DNA of 64,000 nucleotides, taken from contig NZ_PPXQ01000003.1 of NCBI RefSeq assembly GCF_004798585.1, positions 282,026 to 346,025 of the forward strand. Direction: 5' to 3'. The position numbers and the translations under genes were made by a program. Positions within the stretch are counted from its first letter, which is position 1. Each line of letters opens with the position of its first letter. This DNA is from Massilia sp. Mn16-1_5 (GTDB taxonomy: Bacteria > Pseudomonadota > Gammaproteobacteria > Burkholderiales > Burkholderiaceae_D). The notes below the pieces were generated by a model that had not been told where the DNA came from, ran no database searches, and saw nothing but the letters and a program-made list of their open reading frames with translations. Of the stretch, positions 43,972-52,526 are shown piece after piece.

Positions 43972-44235
43972 TTAATGACGTGTAACTACCAGATTGCCCA
44001 AAACAATGCCGTTCTTATGGCCGAGTCCACTGCGCGGCAGGATCATGGCCGCATAGCCCGGATCGGCCACGTGGATCGCCAGACCGGTCGGCACCAGCAC
44101 GGTCTGGCCCGGTTCGATCGTCAGCGGCGCCTCGATGCAGGCACGCAGGTCGAGACCGGCACTGCCCGGCGTGGCGTAGGCCGGCAGCAGTTCCTTCATG
44201 CGCGGGTCGAGGATTTTTACGTCGATAGTCTTCAT
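43972..44235 (-). pseudogene. dut: Host dUTPase gene dut, 5' part (interrupted)
   Basis: Starts with the native ATG at 44235, 20 bp after coaBC, and encodes the first 83 residues of dUTPase: motif I AGLDLRAC and motif [13 protein letters not shown] are present, ending at GIVLGNLV. The next codons (VTRH, stop at 43972) are island sequence. Motifs III-V are missing, so no enzyme is made. The other part is at 11527-11733. The gene's transcription signals remain intact and point into the island toward the recombinase operon. Confidence 0.92.
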
Positions 44236-44254
44236 GTAATGCTGTCTGGGTAAA

Positions 44255-45481
44255 TCAGGTAAGTAGGGAGCGCTGTTCGAGGCGCTTGCCGATTTCCGAC
44301 ACCAGCTGGCGCGCCAGCGTCAGCTTGTCGGCGCGCGGCAGCACGGTGTGGCCGTTCTCGTCGAACAGGACGATCGAATTCTCGTCCTGGCCGAAGGTGT
44401 GGTGGCCGATGTTGCCGACCAGGAGAGGGATGCCCTTGCGCTCGCGCTTGGCGGCGCCGTATTCGACCAGGTTTTCCGACTCCGCGGCAAAGCCGACACA
44501 GTAAGGCCAGCCCGACAGCGAGGTGGTGGCCGCGACGGACGCCAGGATGTCGGCGTTCTGCACGAATTCGAGCTGGGGCGGGGCGCCGCCTTCCTGCTTT
44601 TTCAGTTTCTGCTCGCTGGCATTCGCCACGCGCCAGTCGGCCACCGCGGCGACGCCGATGAACACGTGCTGGCCTTCGATGCCGGCCATGACGGCATCGT
44701 GCATCTGCTGGGCCGACAGCACGTCGATGCGGCGCACGCCGTGCGGCGTGCCCAGCGCCGTCGGGCCCGACACCAGCGTCACCTCGGCGCCCGCTTCGCG
44801 CGCGGCACGGGCGATGGCATAGCCCATCTTCCCGGACGACAGGTTGGTGATGCCGCGCACCGGATCGATCGCCTCGAAAGTAGGTCCGGCCGTGATCAAG
44901 ACTCGCTTGCCGGCTAGGATCTTGTGCTGGAAGGAGGCGACCAGTTCCTCGAGCAGCTGCTCGGGTTCGAGCATGCGGCCCAGGCCTGTCTCGCCGCAGG
45001 CCTGTTCGCCCGCCGCAGGCCCGAAGATGCAAATGCCGTCCTGGCGCAGGGTAGCGACATTGCGTTGAGTGGCCGGGTTCTGCCACATCTCGACGTTCAT
45101 GGCCGGCGCGACCAGCAGCGGCACGCCGTGCGGACGCGCCAGGCACAGGGTCGAAAGCAGGTCGTCGCAGACGCCGTGCGCGAGTTTACGGATGAAGTCG
45201 GCCGAACAGGGCGCGATCAGCACGGCGTCGGCGCCGCGCGTGAGGTCGATGTGCGCCATGTTGTTGGGCATGCGCGGGTCCCACTGGTCGAGCCAGACGG
45301 TGTTGCCGGACAGGGCCTGCATGGTCACCGGCCCGATGAAATGGGTCGCGGCATCGGTCATCACGACTTGCACCTGCGCACCCTGCTTGATGAGTGCGCG
45401 GCACAGTTCCGCCGCCTTGTAGCAGGCCACGCCTCCGGAGAGGCCGAGGACGATTTTCTTACCTTGCAGGTCCATGCTCAT
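44255..45481 (-). CDS. coaBC: Bifunctional phosphopantothenoylcysteine decarboxylase/phosphopantothenate-cysteine ligase
   Basis: A 408-aa two-domain enzyme (Dfp) for two steps of coenzyme A synthesis: CTP-dependent ligation of phosphopantothenate with cysteine (CoaB, C-terminal) and FMN-dependent decarboxylation (CoaC, N-terminal). CoaC features are [11 protein letters not shown] at the start, the catalytic His in [25 protein letters not shown] and the Cys in [13 protein letters not shown]. CoaB features are [22 protein letters not shown] and the QKLKKQ lysine segment. It lies between lspA (14 bp upstream) and the truncated dut (20 bp downstream), the ordinary coaBC-dut pairing in proteobacteria. 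Confidence 0.95.
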   Translation of the reverse strand: MSMDLQGKKIVLGLSGGVACYKAAELCRALIKQGAQVQVVMTDAATHFIGPVTMQALSGNTVWLDQWDPRMPNNMAHIDLTRGADAVLIAPCSADFIRKLAHGVCDDLLSTLCLARPHGVPLLVAPAMNVEMWQNPATQRNVATLRQDGICIFGPAAGEQACGETGLGRMLEPEQLLEELVASFQHKILAGKRVLITAGPTFEAIDPVRGITNLSSGKMGYAIARAAREAGAEVTLVSGPTALGTPHGVRRIDVLSAQQMHDAVMAGIEGQHVFIGVAAVADWRVANASEQKLKKQEGGAPPQLEFVQNADILASVAATTSLSGWPYCVGFAAESENLVEYGAAKRERKGIPLLVGNIGHHTFGQDENSIVLFDENGHTVLPRADKLTLARQLVSEIGKRLEQRSLLT

Positions 45482-45495
45482 GTCCAGCTCCTTGC

Positions 45496-46014
45496 TCAGT
45501 GCTTGTTCACACGACGCAGTTCGTCGACGATGAACAGGAAGGCGCCGACCGAGATGCCGATGTCGGCGACGTTAAAGGCCGGGAAGTGGCCCCAGCCGCG
45601 CCAGTAGAAATCGAGGAAGTCGACCACGTGGCCATAGGCGACGCGGTCGATCACATTGCCCACGGCGCCGCCCAGGATCAGGGCCAGGGCCCAGCAAAAC
45701 AGGCGCTGGCCGGCATGGCGCTTCATCAGGTAGAGGATGAAGCCGATGGCGCCGACCGCGATCGCGGTGAAGAACCAGCGCTGCCAGCCGCCCTGGTCGC
45801 CCAGGAAGGAGAAAGCTGCGCCCGGGTTATACACGAGCACCAGGTTGAAGAAACTGGTGATCGGCAGGGTTTCGCCGTAGGAGAAGGTCTTCTGCACCGT
45901 GATCTTGGTGAGCTGGTCGATCAGGACCACGAGAAAGGCGATGCCGAGCCAGGGACCGATGCCGGCGCCGCTGCTGTGGACCTTGGAAATCGTTGGTTTT
46001 TTCTTGGTTGCCAT
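45496..46014 (-). CDS. lspA: Lipoprotein signal peptidase II
   Basis: A 172-aa inner-membrane aspartyl peptidase that removes signal peptides from diacylglyceryl-modified prolipoproteins. Four membrane helices are visible ([53 protein letters not shown]; and the last near the C terminus). The catalytic aspartates lie in [10 protein letters not shown] and FNVADIGIS. The first 20 residues ([18 protein letters not shown]) are a basic cytoplasmic extension. It is placed between ileS and coaBC, with a terminator-like hairpin in the gap from ileS. Confidence 0.95.
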   Translation of the reverse strand: MATKKKPTISKVHSSGAGIGPWLGIAFLVVLIDQLTKITVQKTFSYGETLPITSFFNLVLVYNPGAAFSFLGDQGGWQRWFFTAIAVGAIGFILYLMKRHAGQRLFCWALALILGGAVGNVIDRVAYGHVVDFLDFYWRGWGHFPAFNVADIGISVGAFLFIVDELRRVNKH

Positions 46015-46035
46015 GGGAGGTCAGGTCTGGATATG

Positions 46036-46069
46036 AAAAACCGCCATGCCGGGTCGCGACATGGCGGTT
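46036..46069 (-). terminator. Terminator-like hairpin between ileS and lspA
   Basis: AACCGCCATG (46039-46048) and CATGGCGGTT (46060-46069) form a perfect 10-bp stem with an 11-nt loop. Read leftward it is followed by a run of T (A-run 46036-46040 on the + strand). It would reduce read-through from ileS into lspA. Confidence 0.6.
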
Positions 46070-46082
46070 GCTTGCCGGGTCC

Positions 46083-48992
46083 TTACGCGAAGCGGCGTGC
46101 TTCGCCGGCGCCGAACAGGTTGCTCACGCAGCGGCCGCACAGGCCAGGGTGCTCGTGGTTGTGGCCGACGTCGCGGCGGTAGTGCCAGCAGCGCTCGCAC
46201 TTCGGCGCTTCCGACGGCGTCACCTGTACGGCTTCCTCGGCTTCGTTGGCGGCCTGCTCGACGCTGGCCTGCGAGGTGATGAAGACGAATTTCAGGTCGT
46301 CGTCCAGGCTCGCCAGCAGATCGTGCTTGGCGCCGGCGGCCTTGATCGTCAGCTCGGCCTGCAGCGAGGAGCCGATCGCACCGGAGGCGCGCACTTCTTC
46401 CAGCTGCTTGGTCACGTCGGCACGCACTTCACGCAGGGCCGCGTACTTGGCCAGCAGGGCTTCGGCATCCGGCAGTTCCGGGAAGGTCCACAGGGTCTGC
46501 GTGAAGATGGTCTCGTCCGAGTCGGCATAGGCTTGCTGGCCCGCGAACACGGCCCAGGCTTCCTCGGCGGTGAAGGACAGCACCGGCGCCATCACGCGCA
46601 GCAGCGCATGGGCGATGTGCCAGAGCGCGGTCTGGGCCGAGCGGCGCGCCTGCGAATCCACGCCGGTGGTGTACAGGCGGTCTTTCAGGATGTCGAGGTA
46701 GAAGCCGCCCAGGTCTTCCGAGCAGTAGTTCTGCAGGCGCGCGACGACCGGGTGGAACTCGTAGCGGTCGAAGTGGGCAGCGACGTCCTTCTGCAACTGC
46801 GCCATCGAGGCGATCGCATAGCGGTCGATCTCGAACAGTTCGGCCACCGGCACGGCGTGCTTGGCCGGGTCGAAGTCCGAGGTGTTCGCCAGCAGGAAGC
46901 GCAGCGTGTTGCGGATGCGGCGGTAGGATTCCGTCACCCGTTTCAGGATCTCTTCGCCGATCGACAGCTCGCCCGTGTAGTCGGTCGAGGCCACCCACAG
47001 GCGCAGGATGTCGGCACCGAGGGTGTCCGAGATCTTCTGCGGCGCCAGGGTGTTGCCCAACGATTTACTCATCTTCTTGCCGTTCTCGTCGACGGTGAAG
47101 CCGTGGGTCAGCAGCGCCTTGTACGGCGGCGTACCGTTCAGCATCGAGGAGGTCAGCAGCGAGGAGTGGAACCAGCCGCGGTGCTGGTCGGAACCCTCCA
47201 GGTACAGGTCGGCCGGGAAGGTCGACTGCTGGGCGTGCGAGCCGCGCAGCACGGTCTGGTGGGTGGCGCCGGAGTCGAACCAGACGTCCAGCGTGTCCTT
47301 GTTCTTCTCGTAGATGTCGGCGTCATCGCCCAGCAAGTCGCGCGGATCGAGCGCCTGCCAGGCGTCGATGCCCTTTTCTTCGATCAGCTTGGCGACCTGC
47401 TCCAGCAGTTCCGGGGTGCGCGGGTGCAATTCTCCGGTTTCCTTGTGGATGAAGAAGGCCATCGGCACGCCCCACTGGCGCTGGCGCGACAGGGTCCAGT
47501 CCGGACGGTTCTCGATCATGCCGTGCAGGCGCGCCTGGCCCCAGTCCGGGAAGAACTGGGTCTTTTCGATGCCGGCCAGCGCGGTCTGGCGCAGGGTCGG
47601 GCCGCCATCCTTCGGCGTGATGTCCATGCCGGCGAACCACTGGCTGGTTGCGCGGTAGACGATCGGGGTCTTGTGGCGCCAGCAGTGCATGTAGCTGTGG
47701 TCGAACATCTTGAGTTCGAACAGGGCGCCGGCTTCGGTCAGCGCGGCGCAGATAGGCTTCGACGCTTCCCAGATCGTCAGGCCGCCGAACAGCGGCAGGT
47801 TTGAAACGAAGCGGCCGTCGCCCATCACGGGTTTGAGGATCTCGTCGTCCTTCATGCCGTGCGCCTTGCAGGAGATGAAGTCTTCCAGGCCGTAGGCGGG
47901 CGCCGAGTGGACCACGCCGGTACCGCTGTCGGTGGTGACGTAGTCGGCCAGGTAAACCGGCGACAGGCGGTCATAGAAGGGATCGGCGGCAAACAGCGGG
48001 TGCTTGAAGCGCATGCCTTCCAGCTTGTCGCCCGTCGTGGTGGCGATGACTTGACCTTCGAGCTTGTAGCGCTGCAGGCAGGATTCGACCAGGTCCTGCG
48101 CCAGGATCAGCAGGAGCGGCTCGCCGTTGCGTTCCGCCTGCACGAGGGCATAGGTGACCTCGGCGTTGACGTTCAGCGCCTGGTTCGACGGGATCGTCCA
48201 CGGGGTCGTGGTCCAGATCACGATGAAACCGTTCATGGTCGGCAGCGACGGCAGGCCAAAGGCCGCAGCCAGCTTTTCTTCTTCAGCGAATTTGAAACCG
48301 ACGTCGATCGCCGGGTCGCGCTTGTCCTGGTATTCGACTTCCGCCTCGGCCAGCGCCGAGCCGCAATCGAAGCACCAGTTCACCGGCTTCAGGCCGCGGT
48401 AGACATAGCCCTTCTCGAGCAATTTGCCCAGCGCGCGCAGCTCGTCGGCCTCGTTACCGTACGCCATGGTCATGTAGGGATTTTCCCATTCGCCAAGCAC
48501 GCCCAGGCGGATGAAGCCGGCGCGCTGGCGGTCGATCTGCTCGAGCGCATAGGCACGGGCTTTTTGCAGCACTTCGGCGGTCGGCAGGTTCTTGCCGTAG
48601 AGTTTTTCGATCTGGATCTCGATCGGCATGCCGTGGCAGTCCCAGCCCGGCACATAGGGCGCGTCGAAGCCGGCCATGGTGCGCGATTTGACGACCATGT
48701 CCTTCAAGATCTTGTTCACGGCGTGGCCGAGGTGGATGTCGCCGTTGGCATACGGGGGACCGTCGTGCAGCACGAAGCTCGGACGGCCTTTGGCCGCCTT
48801 GCGGATACGGTGGTAGATCTGCTTGTCCTGCCATTGCTTGACCCAGCCCGGTTCGCGCTTGGCGAGGTCGCCGCGCATCGGGAAGGGCGTATCGGTCATG
48901 TTGACCGGGTATTTGCTCACTGGCTTATTCTCAGGCTTCTTGGCCGCTTTCTGGGCAGGCGCGTTCTGGACGGGTTTGCTGTTTTCGGACAT
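46083..48992 (-). CDS. ileS: Isoleucyl-tRNA synthetase
   Basis: A 969-aa class I synthetase that charges tRNA-Ile, with an editing domain against valine. The HIGH motif is in [16 protein letters not shown] (~residue 75-90), the KMSKS motif in [15 protein letters not shown], and the C-terminal zinc-binding segment in [25 protein letters not shown]. The N terminus carries a short Ala/Lys/Pro-rich extension ([21 protein letters not shown]) before the conserved [19 protein letters not shown]. It lies between ribF and lspA, the common proteobacterial order ribF-ileS-lspA. Confidence 0.97.
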   Translation of the reverse strand: MSENSKPVQNAPAQKAAKKPENKPVSKYPVNMTDTPFPMRGDLAKREPGWVKQWQDKQIYHRIRKAAKGRPSFVLHDGPPYANGDIHLGHAVNKILKDMVVKSRTMAGFDAPYVPGWDCHGMPIEIQIEKLYGKNLPTAEVLQKARAYALEQIDRQRAGFIRLGVLGEWENPYMTMAYGNEADELRALGKLLEKGYVYRGLKPVNWCFDCGSALAEAEVEYQDKRDPAIDVGFKFAEEEKLAAAFGLPSLPTMNGFIVIWTTTPWTIPSNQALNVNAEVTYALVQAERNGEPLLLILAQDLVESCLQRYKLEGQVIATTTGDKLEGMRFKHPLFAADPFYDRLSPVYLADYVTTDSGTGVVHSAPAYGLEDFISCKAHGMKDDEILKPVMGDGRFVSNLPLFGGLTIWEASKPICAALTEAGALFELKMFDHSYMHCWRHKTPIVYRATSQWFAGMDITPKDGGPTLRQTALAGIEKTQFFPDWGQARLHGMIENRPDWTLSRQRQWGVPMAFFIHKETGELHPRTPELLEQVAKLIEEKGIDAWQALDPRDLLGDDADIYEKNKDTLDVWFDSGATHQTVLRGSHAQQSTFPADLYLEGSDQHRGWFHSSLLTSSMLNGTPPYKALLTHGFTVDENGKKMSKSLGNTLAPQKISDTLGADILRLWVASTDYTGELSIGEEILKRVTESYRRIRNTLRFLLANTSDFDPAKHAVPVAELFEIDRYAIASMAQLQKDVAAHFDRYEFHPVVARLQNYCSEDLGGFYLDILKDRLYTTGVDSQARRSAQTALWHIAHALLRVMAPVLSFTAEEAWAVFAGQQAYADSDETIFTQTLWTFPELPDAEALLAKYAALREVRADVTKQLEEVRASGAIGSSLQAELTIKAAGAKHDLLASLDDDLKFVFITSQASVEQAANEAEEAVQVTPSEAPKCERCWHYRRDVGHNHEHPGLCGRCVSNLFGAGEARRFA

Positions 48993-49073
48993 AAATTTCT
49001 TCGGTAAGGAAATGCAGTGGTGGCTGGCTCGGTGTCGAGGCGCAGCCGCGCGGGCGAACGATGCCGTCGCGCG

Positions 49074-50084
49074 TCAAATTCGGTCGGTGGCGCTCAGGGC
49101 GCGGGCGCGGGTGCTTCTGCCATCGCGCGCTTGCGGCTGCGGCGTGTTGCGCGCGAACCAGGCGCGTGCCTGCTCGGCATCGCGGTGGATCGCGGCGGTG
49201 AGCGTGTCGAGGTCGACATACTTTTCCTCGTCGCGCAGTTTTTGCAGGAACTCGACGCGCACCAGCTTGCCGTAGCAGGGACGGTCGTAGTCGAAGACGT
49301 GCACTTCCAGCAGCATGCGGCCGGCGTCTTCGACAGTCGGGCGCACGCCGAGGCTGGCGACGGCCGGCAGCGGCTGCTCGGCCAGTCCGTGCACTTGCAC
49401 CACGAAGATGCCTTGCAGGGCAGGGCGGTGCGCGACGCGCAGGTTCAGGGTCGGGAAGCCAAGTGTGCGGCCCAGCTTGGCGCCGTGGATCACGTGGCCG
49501 GACATCGCATACGGGTGGCCGAGCAGGGCGCCGGTAGCCTGCAGGTCGCCCGCCGCGAGCGCAGCGCGCACGGCGGACGAGGAGATGCGCTGGTCGCCTT
49601 CGCGTACGGTCGGCAGGGTCTCGACGTGGAAGCCGTAGCGCTTGCCGGCTTCCATCAGCATGGCGACATTGCCGGCACGTTTCGCGCCGAAACAGAAATC
49701 GTCGCCCACCATCAGCCATTTCACGTGCAGGCCGTCGACCAGCACGCGCGCGATGAAATCTTCGGGAGAAATGGAAGCGAACTGTTCGTTGAAGTGTTCG
49801 ACGATGACGCGGTCGATGCCGGCCAGGGCCAGGTCTTCGAGCTTGTCGCGCAGGTTGGCGATGCGCGCCGGAGCGCGGCTGAGGTCGCCACTGCGGCGAG
49901 CAAAATATTCGCGCGGGTGCGGTTCGAAGGTCATCACCGCCGCTTCCAGTCCCAGCGTTTCGCTTGCAGCCCGGACGCGCGCCAGCAAGGCCTGGTGGCC
50001 GCGATGGACACCATCGAAATTGCCGATGGTAAGGGCGCATGGTGCGCGCGCTGCGTCGTTGGGAAGTCCGCGAAATACCTTCAT
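49074..50084 (-). CDS. ribF: Bifunctional riboflavin kinase/FAD synthetase
   Basis: A 336-aa two-domain enzyme converting riboflavin to FMN and then FAD. The N-terminal adenylyltransferase domain shows CALTIGNFDGVHRGHQALL; the C-terminal riboflavin kinase domain has HVIHGAKLGRTLGFPTLNL and the metal-binding SLGVRPTVEDAGR. The frame stays open 52 codons upstream, but the ATG at 50084 begins the conserved MKVFRGLP and is chosen. It is the first gene of the ribF-ileS-lspA-coaBC-dut group; 81 bp separate it from ileS. Confidence 0.95.
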   Translation of the reverse strand: MKVFRGLPNDAARAPCALTIGNFDGVHRGHQALLARVRAASETLGLEAAVMTFEPHPREYFARRSGDLSRAPARIANLRDKLEDLALAGIDRVIVEHFNEQFASISPEDFIARVLVDGLHVKWLMVGDDFCFGAKRAGNVAMLMEAGKRYGFHVETLPTVREGDQRISSSAVRAALAAGDLQATGALLGHPYAMSGHVIHGAKLGRTLGFPTLNLRVAHRPALQGIFVVQVHGLAEQPLPAVASLGVRPTVEDAGRMLLEVHVFDYDRPCYGKLVRVEFLQKLRDEEKYVDLDTLTAAIHRDAEQARAWFARNTPQPQARDGRSTRARALSATDRI

Positions 50085-50238
50085 TGATGGTTCCAGAGTG
50101 CCCGGCAAGCCTGCCACGCATGTCGTGGTGAGCCATGCCGCGGGGCGAAAACCCTGATTATACGGTAAAGGCTTGTTGCAATGCGGAGAGACGGGCGGGC
50201 CATGCCCGGTGGGTAATCCGGCATTTGGTTGAACGGCC

Positions 50239-50270
50239 AAAAAAAACGCCGCCTGAGAACAGGCGGCGTT
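50239..50270 (-). terminator. Intrinsic terminator of the exbD/TPR transcript
   Basis: AACGCCGCCT (50245-50254) and AGGCGGCGTT (50261-50270) form a perfect 10-bp stem with a 6-nt loop. Leftward it is followed by eight Ts (A-run 50239-50246 on the + strand). It lies about 20 bp after the TPR gene. Confidence 0.85.
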
Positions 50271-50289
50271 TTGCAGAGCCGGATAGCTA

Positions 50290-51519
50290 TCAGGCCAGTG
50301 GCTTGTTGATCGCCATGATCCAGTAGCGGGCCAGTTCGGCGGTGCCTTCCTTGCCGGCGACGCCCTTCAGGGTGTTGATTGCCTGCTGCTTCTTGCCGGC
50401 TGCCGCGTAGGCTTCGCCCAGGCGCAGCTTGGCTTCGTCCGGATAACGCAGGCCGCCGGCCTTGATCGCGTTTTCCATCATCTTCAGGCCCTTGTCGGCC
50501 TGGCCCGACTGCACCAGGCTGTAGCCGAGCGAAACCAGGCCGTCGTTGTCCTTGGCAGCCGCGTATTCGGCTTCCAGGGCGGCGACGCCCTTGTTCTGCT
50601 CGGCCAGGGTCTTCTCGGCCAGGTCCTTCAGGCGCTGGTGACGGGCGGCGTCGGGACCGGTGCCCAGGGCGCCGGCCTTGTAGCCCTTGTCGATGACCTT
50701 CAGGGCTTCAGCCGGAGCCTTGGCTTGCAGGACGAGCTGGGCCATTTCCATGTACTCGCTCGGCTTCTTCATCAGGTTGTTCGCCAGCTTCAGGCGATAG
50801 ACGTCGACCGACAGGCGGCCCGAGAAGCCAGGCTTGCCCTGCACGCGGTTCAGCAGGTCGTTCCAGTACTGGGCTTTCGGGTAGTTGGCCGCCAGCTTTT
50901 CGATGGTGTTGACGTAGCCGACCTTGTCGTTCTTCTTGAGCTGGATGTTGGCCAGCATGCCGAGCTGGTCTTCGGTCATGCGACCGGCCTTTTCGGCATT
51001 GCGCAGTTCGGCTTCCAGGGCAGCGGTGTTGCCCTGCTTGTAATAGTTCTGCAGCAGGTAGCCGCGCAGTTTTGGATCGTCGCCGTTTTTCAGCTGGCGC
51101 AGGATGGCTTCGTTTGCCTTGTTCAGTTCGCCGCCGCGCATGTAGATGCCGATCAGGCCTTCGGAGAACTGGCTGCGTTCGGATGCCGACAGCTTGCCCG
51201 ACGCGATCAGGGATTCGAAGGCATCGGCTGCGGTGCCATAGTCGCCAGCCTGCGAGGCTGCCGCGGCACGCACGCGGTCGATCAGGTAGGCTTCATTCGG
51301 CGTCTTGCCGGAGACTTTGTCCGCTTCGCGCAATTTTGCCAGGGCATCCTTGTGCTTACCCTGCTTCATCAGTGCCTGGGCTTCCTGCAGGCGCTTGCCG
51401 ATTTCAGGACGCATGGCTTCTGCCGCGTGGGCAGGGGCGAGGCCGATGACTGGGGTGGCGGCGGTGAAACCAAGGGCGGCCAGTGCGAGGCCGAGGTGTG
51501 CGAGACGGAATTTGCTCAT
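50290..51519 (-). CDS. Periplasmic TPR-repeat protein of the TonB cluster
   Basis: A 409-aa exported protein. The signal peptide is clear (MSKFRLAHLGLALAALGFTAATPVIGLAPAHAAEA, cleavage after AHA). The mature part is helical with tetratricopeptide-like repeats, for example EAQALMKQGKHKDALAKLREA, RGGELNKANEAILRQLKNG, and QADKGLKMMENAIKAGG. No enzymatic motif is visible. It is the last gene of the tonB-exbB-exbD-exbD cluster, and TPR proteins are known companions of TonB systems, so a structural or adaptor role in the periplasm is likely. The frame upstream of ATG 51519 runs through a hairpin region and is not used. Confidence 0.8.
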   Translation of the reverse strand: MSKFRLAHLGLALAALGFTAATPVIGLAPAHAAEAMRPEIGKRLQEAQALMKQGKHKDALAKLREADKVSGKTPNEAYLIDRVRAAAASQAGDYGTAADAFESLIASGKLSASERSQFSEGLIGIYMRGGELNKANEAILRQLKNGDDPKLRGYLLQNYYKQGNTAALEAELRNAEKAGRMTEDQLGMLANIQLKKNDKVGYVNTIEKLAANYPKAQYWNDLLNRVQGKPGFSGRLSVDVYRLKLANNLMKKPSEYMEMAQLVLQAKAPAEALKVIDKGYKAGALGTGPDAARHQRLKDLAEKTLAEQNKGVAALEAEYAAAKDNDGLVSLGYSLVQSGQADKGLKMMENAIKAGGLRYPDEAKLRLGEAYAAAGKKQQAINTLKGVAGKEGTAELARYWIMAINKPLA

Positions 51520-51546
51520 GCTGTAGAAATCCTTCTTTGAAAATGG

Positions 51547-51571
51547 ACACGGCAGGGAAACCCTGCCGTGT
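51547..51571 (-). other. Intergenic hairpin between exbD and TPR gene
   Basis: ACACGGCAGGG (51547-51557) and CCCTGCCGTGT (51561-51571) form a perfect 11-bp stem with an AAA loop. Leftward, only a short T-run follows three bases later, so it may be a partial terminator or an mRNA-stabilising element tuning the TPR gene. Confidence 0.6.
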
Positions 51572-51589
51572 TGGTCAAGCCTGGTGCGG

Positions 51590-52021
51590 TTACTGGAACT
51601 GCTCGTTACCGACCATGCCGATCTTAGTGACGCCGAGACGTTGGGCCGTTGCCATGACACCGGCAACCACCTTGTACTCGACCAGCTTGTTCGGACGCAG
51701 GTGCACTTCCGGCTGGTTCGGCTGGGCAGCCACTTCATTCATCTTCGCTTCCAGCGTCGGACGATCAGGGATCGTCTGGCCGTCCCAGAGGATGGTGCCG
51801 TCGAAGTCGACGTCGATGGTAACGACGCGCGGCTCTTCAGTCTGTGGCGGCGGGGTGCCGACCGGCATGTTCAGATTGACCGAGTGGTTTTGCTTCGGAA
51901 TCGTGATAATCAACATGATGATCAAGACCAACAGAACGTCGATCAAGGGCGTCATGTTCATTTCCATCATCGGTTCCGGATCAGCTCCTTTGGCGGAGCC
52001 TGAACCTACGTTCATACCCAT
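51590..52021 (-). CDS. exbD: ExbD/TolR-family biopolymer transporter (second copy)
   Basis: 143 aa with one N-terminal membrane helix (NMTPLIDVLLVLIIMLIITIP) holding the proton-pathway Asp in LIDVLLVL, and a periplasmic domain (VVTIDVDFDGTILWDGQTIPDRPTLEAKM). With ExbB it converts the proton gradient into movement of TonB. It is one of two different exbD genes side by side here; tandem exbD is usual in Oxalobacteraceae and xanthomonads. The two copies differ throughout the periplasmic domain. Confidence 0.92.
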   Translation of the reverse strand: MGMNVGSGSAKGADPEPMMEMNMTPLIDVLLVLIIMLIITIPKQNHSVNLNMPVGTPPPQTEEPRVVTIDVDFDGTILWDGQTIPDRPTLEAKMNEVAAQPNQPEVHLRPNKLVEYKVVAGVMATAQRLGVTKIGMVGNEQFQ

Positions 52022-52055
52022 GGTGTTTCCTTTTTAAATAACTGGGGTGCAAGGT

Positions 52056-52084
52056 GCGGCGCCGGATATGCATCCCGGCGCCGC
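52056..52084 (-). other. Intergenic hairpin between the two exbD genes
   Basis: GCGGCGCCGG (52056-52065) and CCGGCGCCGC (52075-52084) form a perfect 10-bp stem with a 9-nt loop. No adjacent T-tract is present, so it is more likely an mRNA-stability element than a terminator. Confidence 0.5.
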
Positions 52085-52094
52085 GGGCTTGTGT

Positions 52095-52523
52095 TTAGCC
52101 CTTGTCAGGCGGTTCGATCACGAAACCGACCTTCTGCACACCAGCACGTTGTGCCGTGTAGATCACCCGACCGATCGCTTCGTAGCGGGTAGCCTGGTCG
52201 CCACGGACTTTCACTGCAGGCTGCGGCACCTTCACCGACTGCTCCGCGAAGAACTTGAACAACTCGTCCGTGTTCGCGATGCGGCGCTGGTTCCAGTACA
52301 TTTCGCCGTCTTTATTGACGGTAATGTTGATGTCTTCCGGCGTGGTCTTGGTGACCTGGTTCGTTTCCGCCGGCAGATTCACATTTTGCAGCTTCAGGAC
52401 CACCGGGCTGGTGATCAGGAAGATGATCAGGAGAACCAACATGATGTCGACAAGCGGCGTCGTGTTGATCTCTGACATCACGGCATCATCATCTCCGCTA
52501 TCGGAGCCGACACTCATACCCAT
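52095..52523 (-). CDS. exbD: ExbD/TolR-family biopolymer transporter (first copy)
   Basis: 142 aa with an N-terminal segment (MSEINTTPLVDIMLVLLIIFLITSPVV) that contains the conserved proton-pathway Asp in PLVDIMLVL, followed by a periplasmic domain (DINITVNKDGEMYWNQRRIAN). It starts three bases after exbB and so is translationally linked with it. It powers TonB-dependent outer-membrane import together with ExbB. Confidence 0.92.
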   Translation of the reverse strand: MGMSVGSDSGDDDAVMSEINTTPLVDIMLVLLIIFLITSPVVLKLQNVNLPAETNQVTKTTPEDINITVNKDGEMYWNQRRIANTDELFKFFAEQSVKVPQPAVKVRGDQATRYEAIGRVIYTAQRAGVQKVGFVIEPPDKG

Positions 52524-52526
52524 GAT

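Larger units (their letters stand above)
11731..43986. mobile_element. GInt-like genomic island inserted in dut
   Basis: About 32.3 kb of DNA splits the host dut between motif II and motif III. Rejoining the flanks gives [15 protein letters not shown] in frame, and a 149-aa protein of normal size, so the borders are placed to within two or three bases (a shared AC at the junctions makes the exact point ambiguous). The right edge carries an operon of three tyrosine recombinases and a small HTH protein, the ginABCD arrangement known from GInt islands. The left edge carries an intact substitute dut. The cargo includes a retron, a DISARM-like operon and a GmrSD/HNH pair. Composition is mosaic, with AT-rich ends and a GC-richer middle. 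Element class is inferred from gene arrangement; mobility is untested. Confidence 0.9.

Noticed and set aside
11734..43986. Island as a tRNA-integrated prophage or ICE
   Set aside because: No tRNA lies at either border, and no phage structural or conjugation genes are present; the borders fall inside dut.
45993..47804. A 603-codon plus-strand frame opposite ileS
   Set aside because: Antisense of a certain gene, with biased composition and no recognisable domain.
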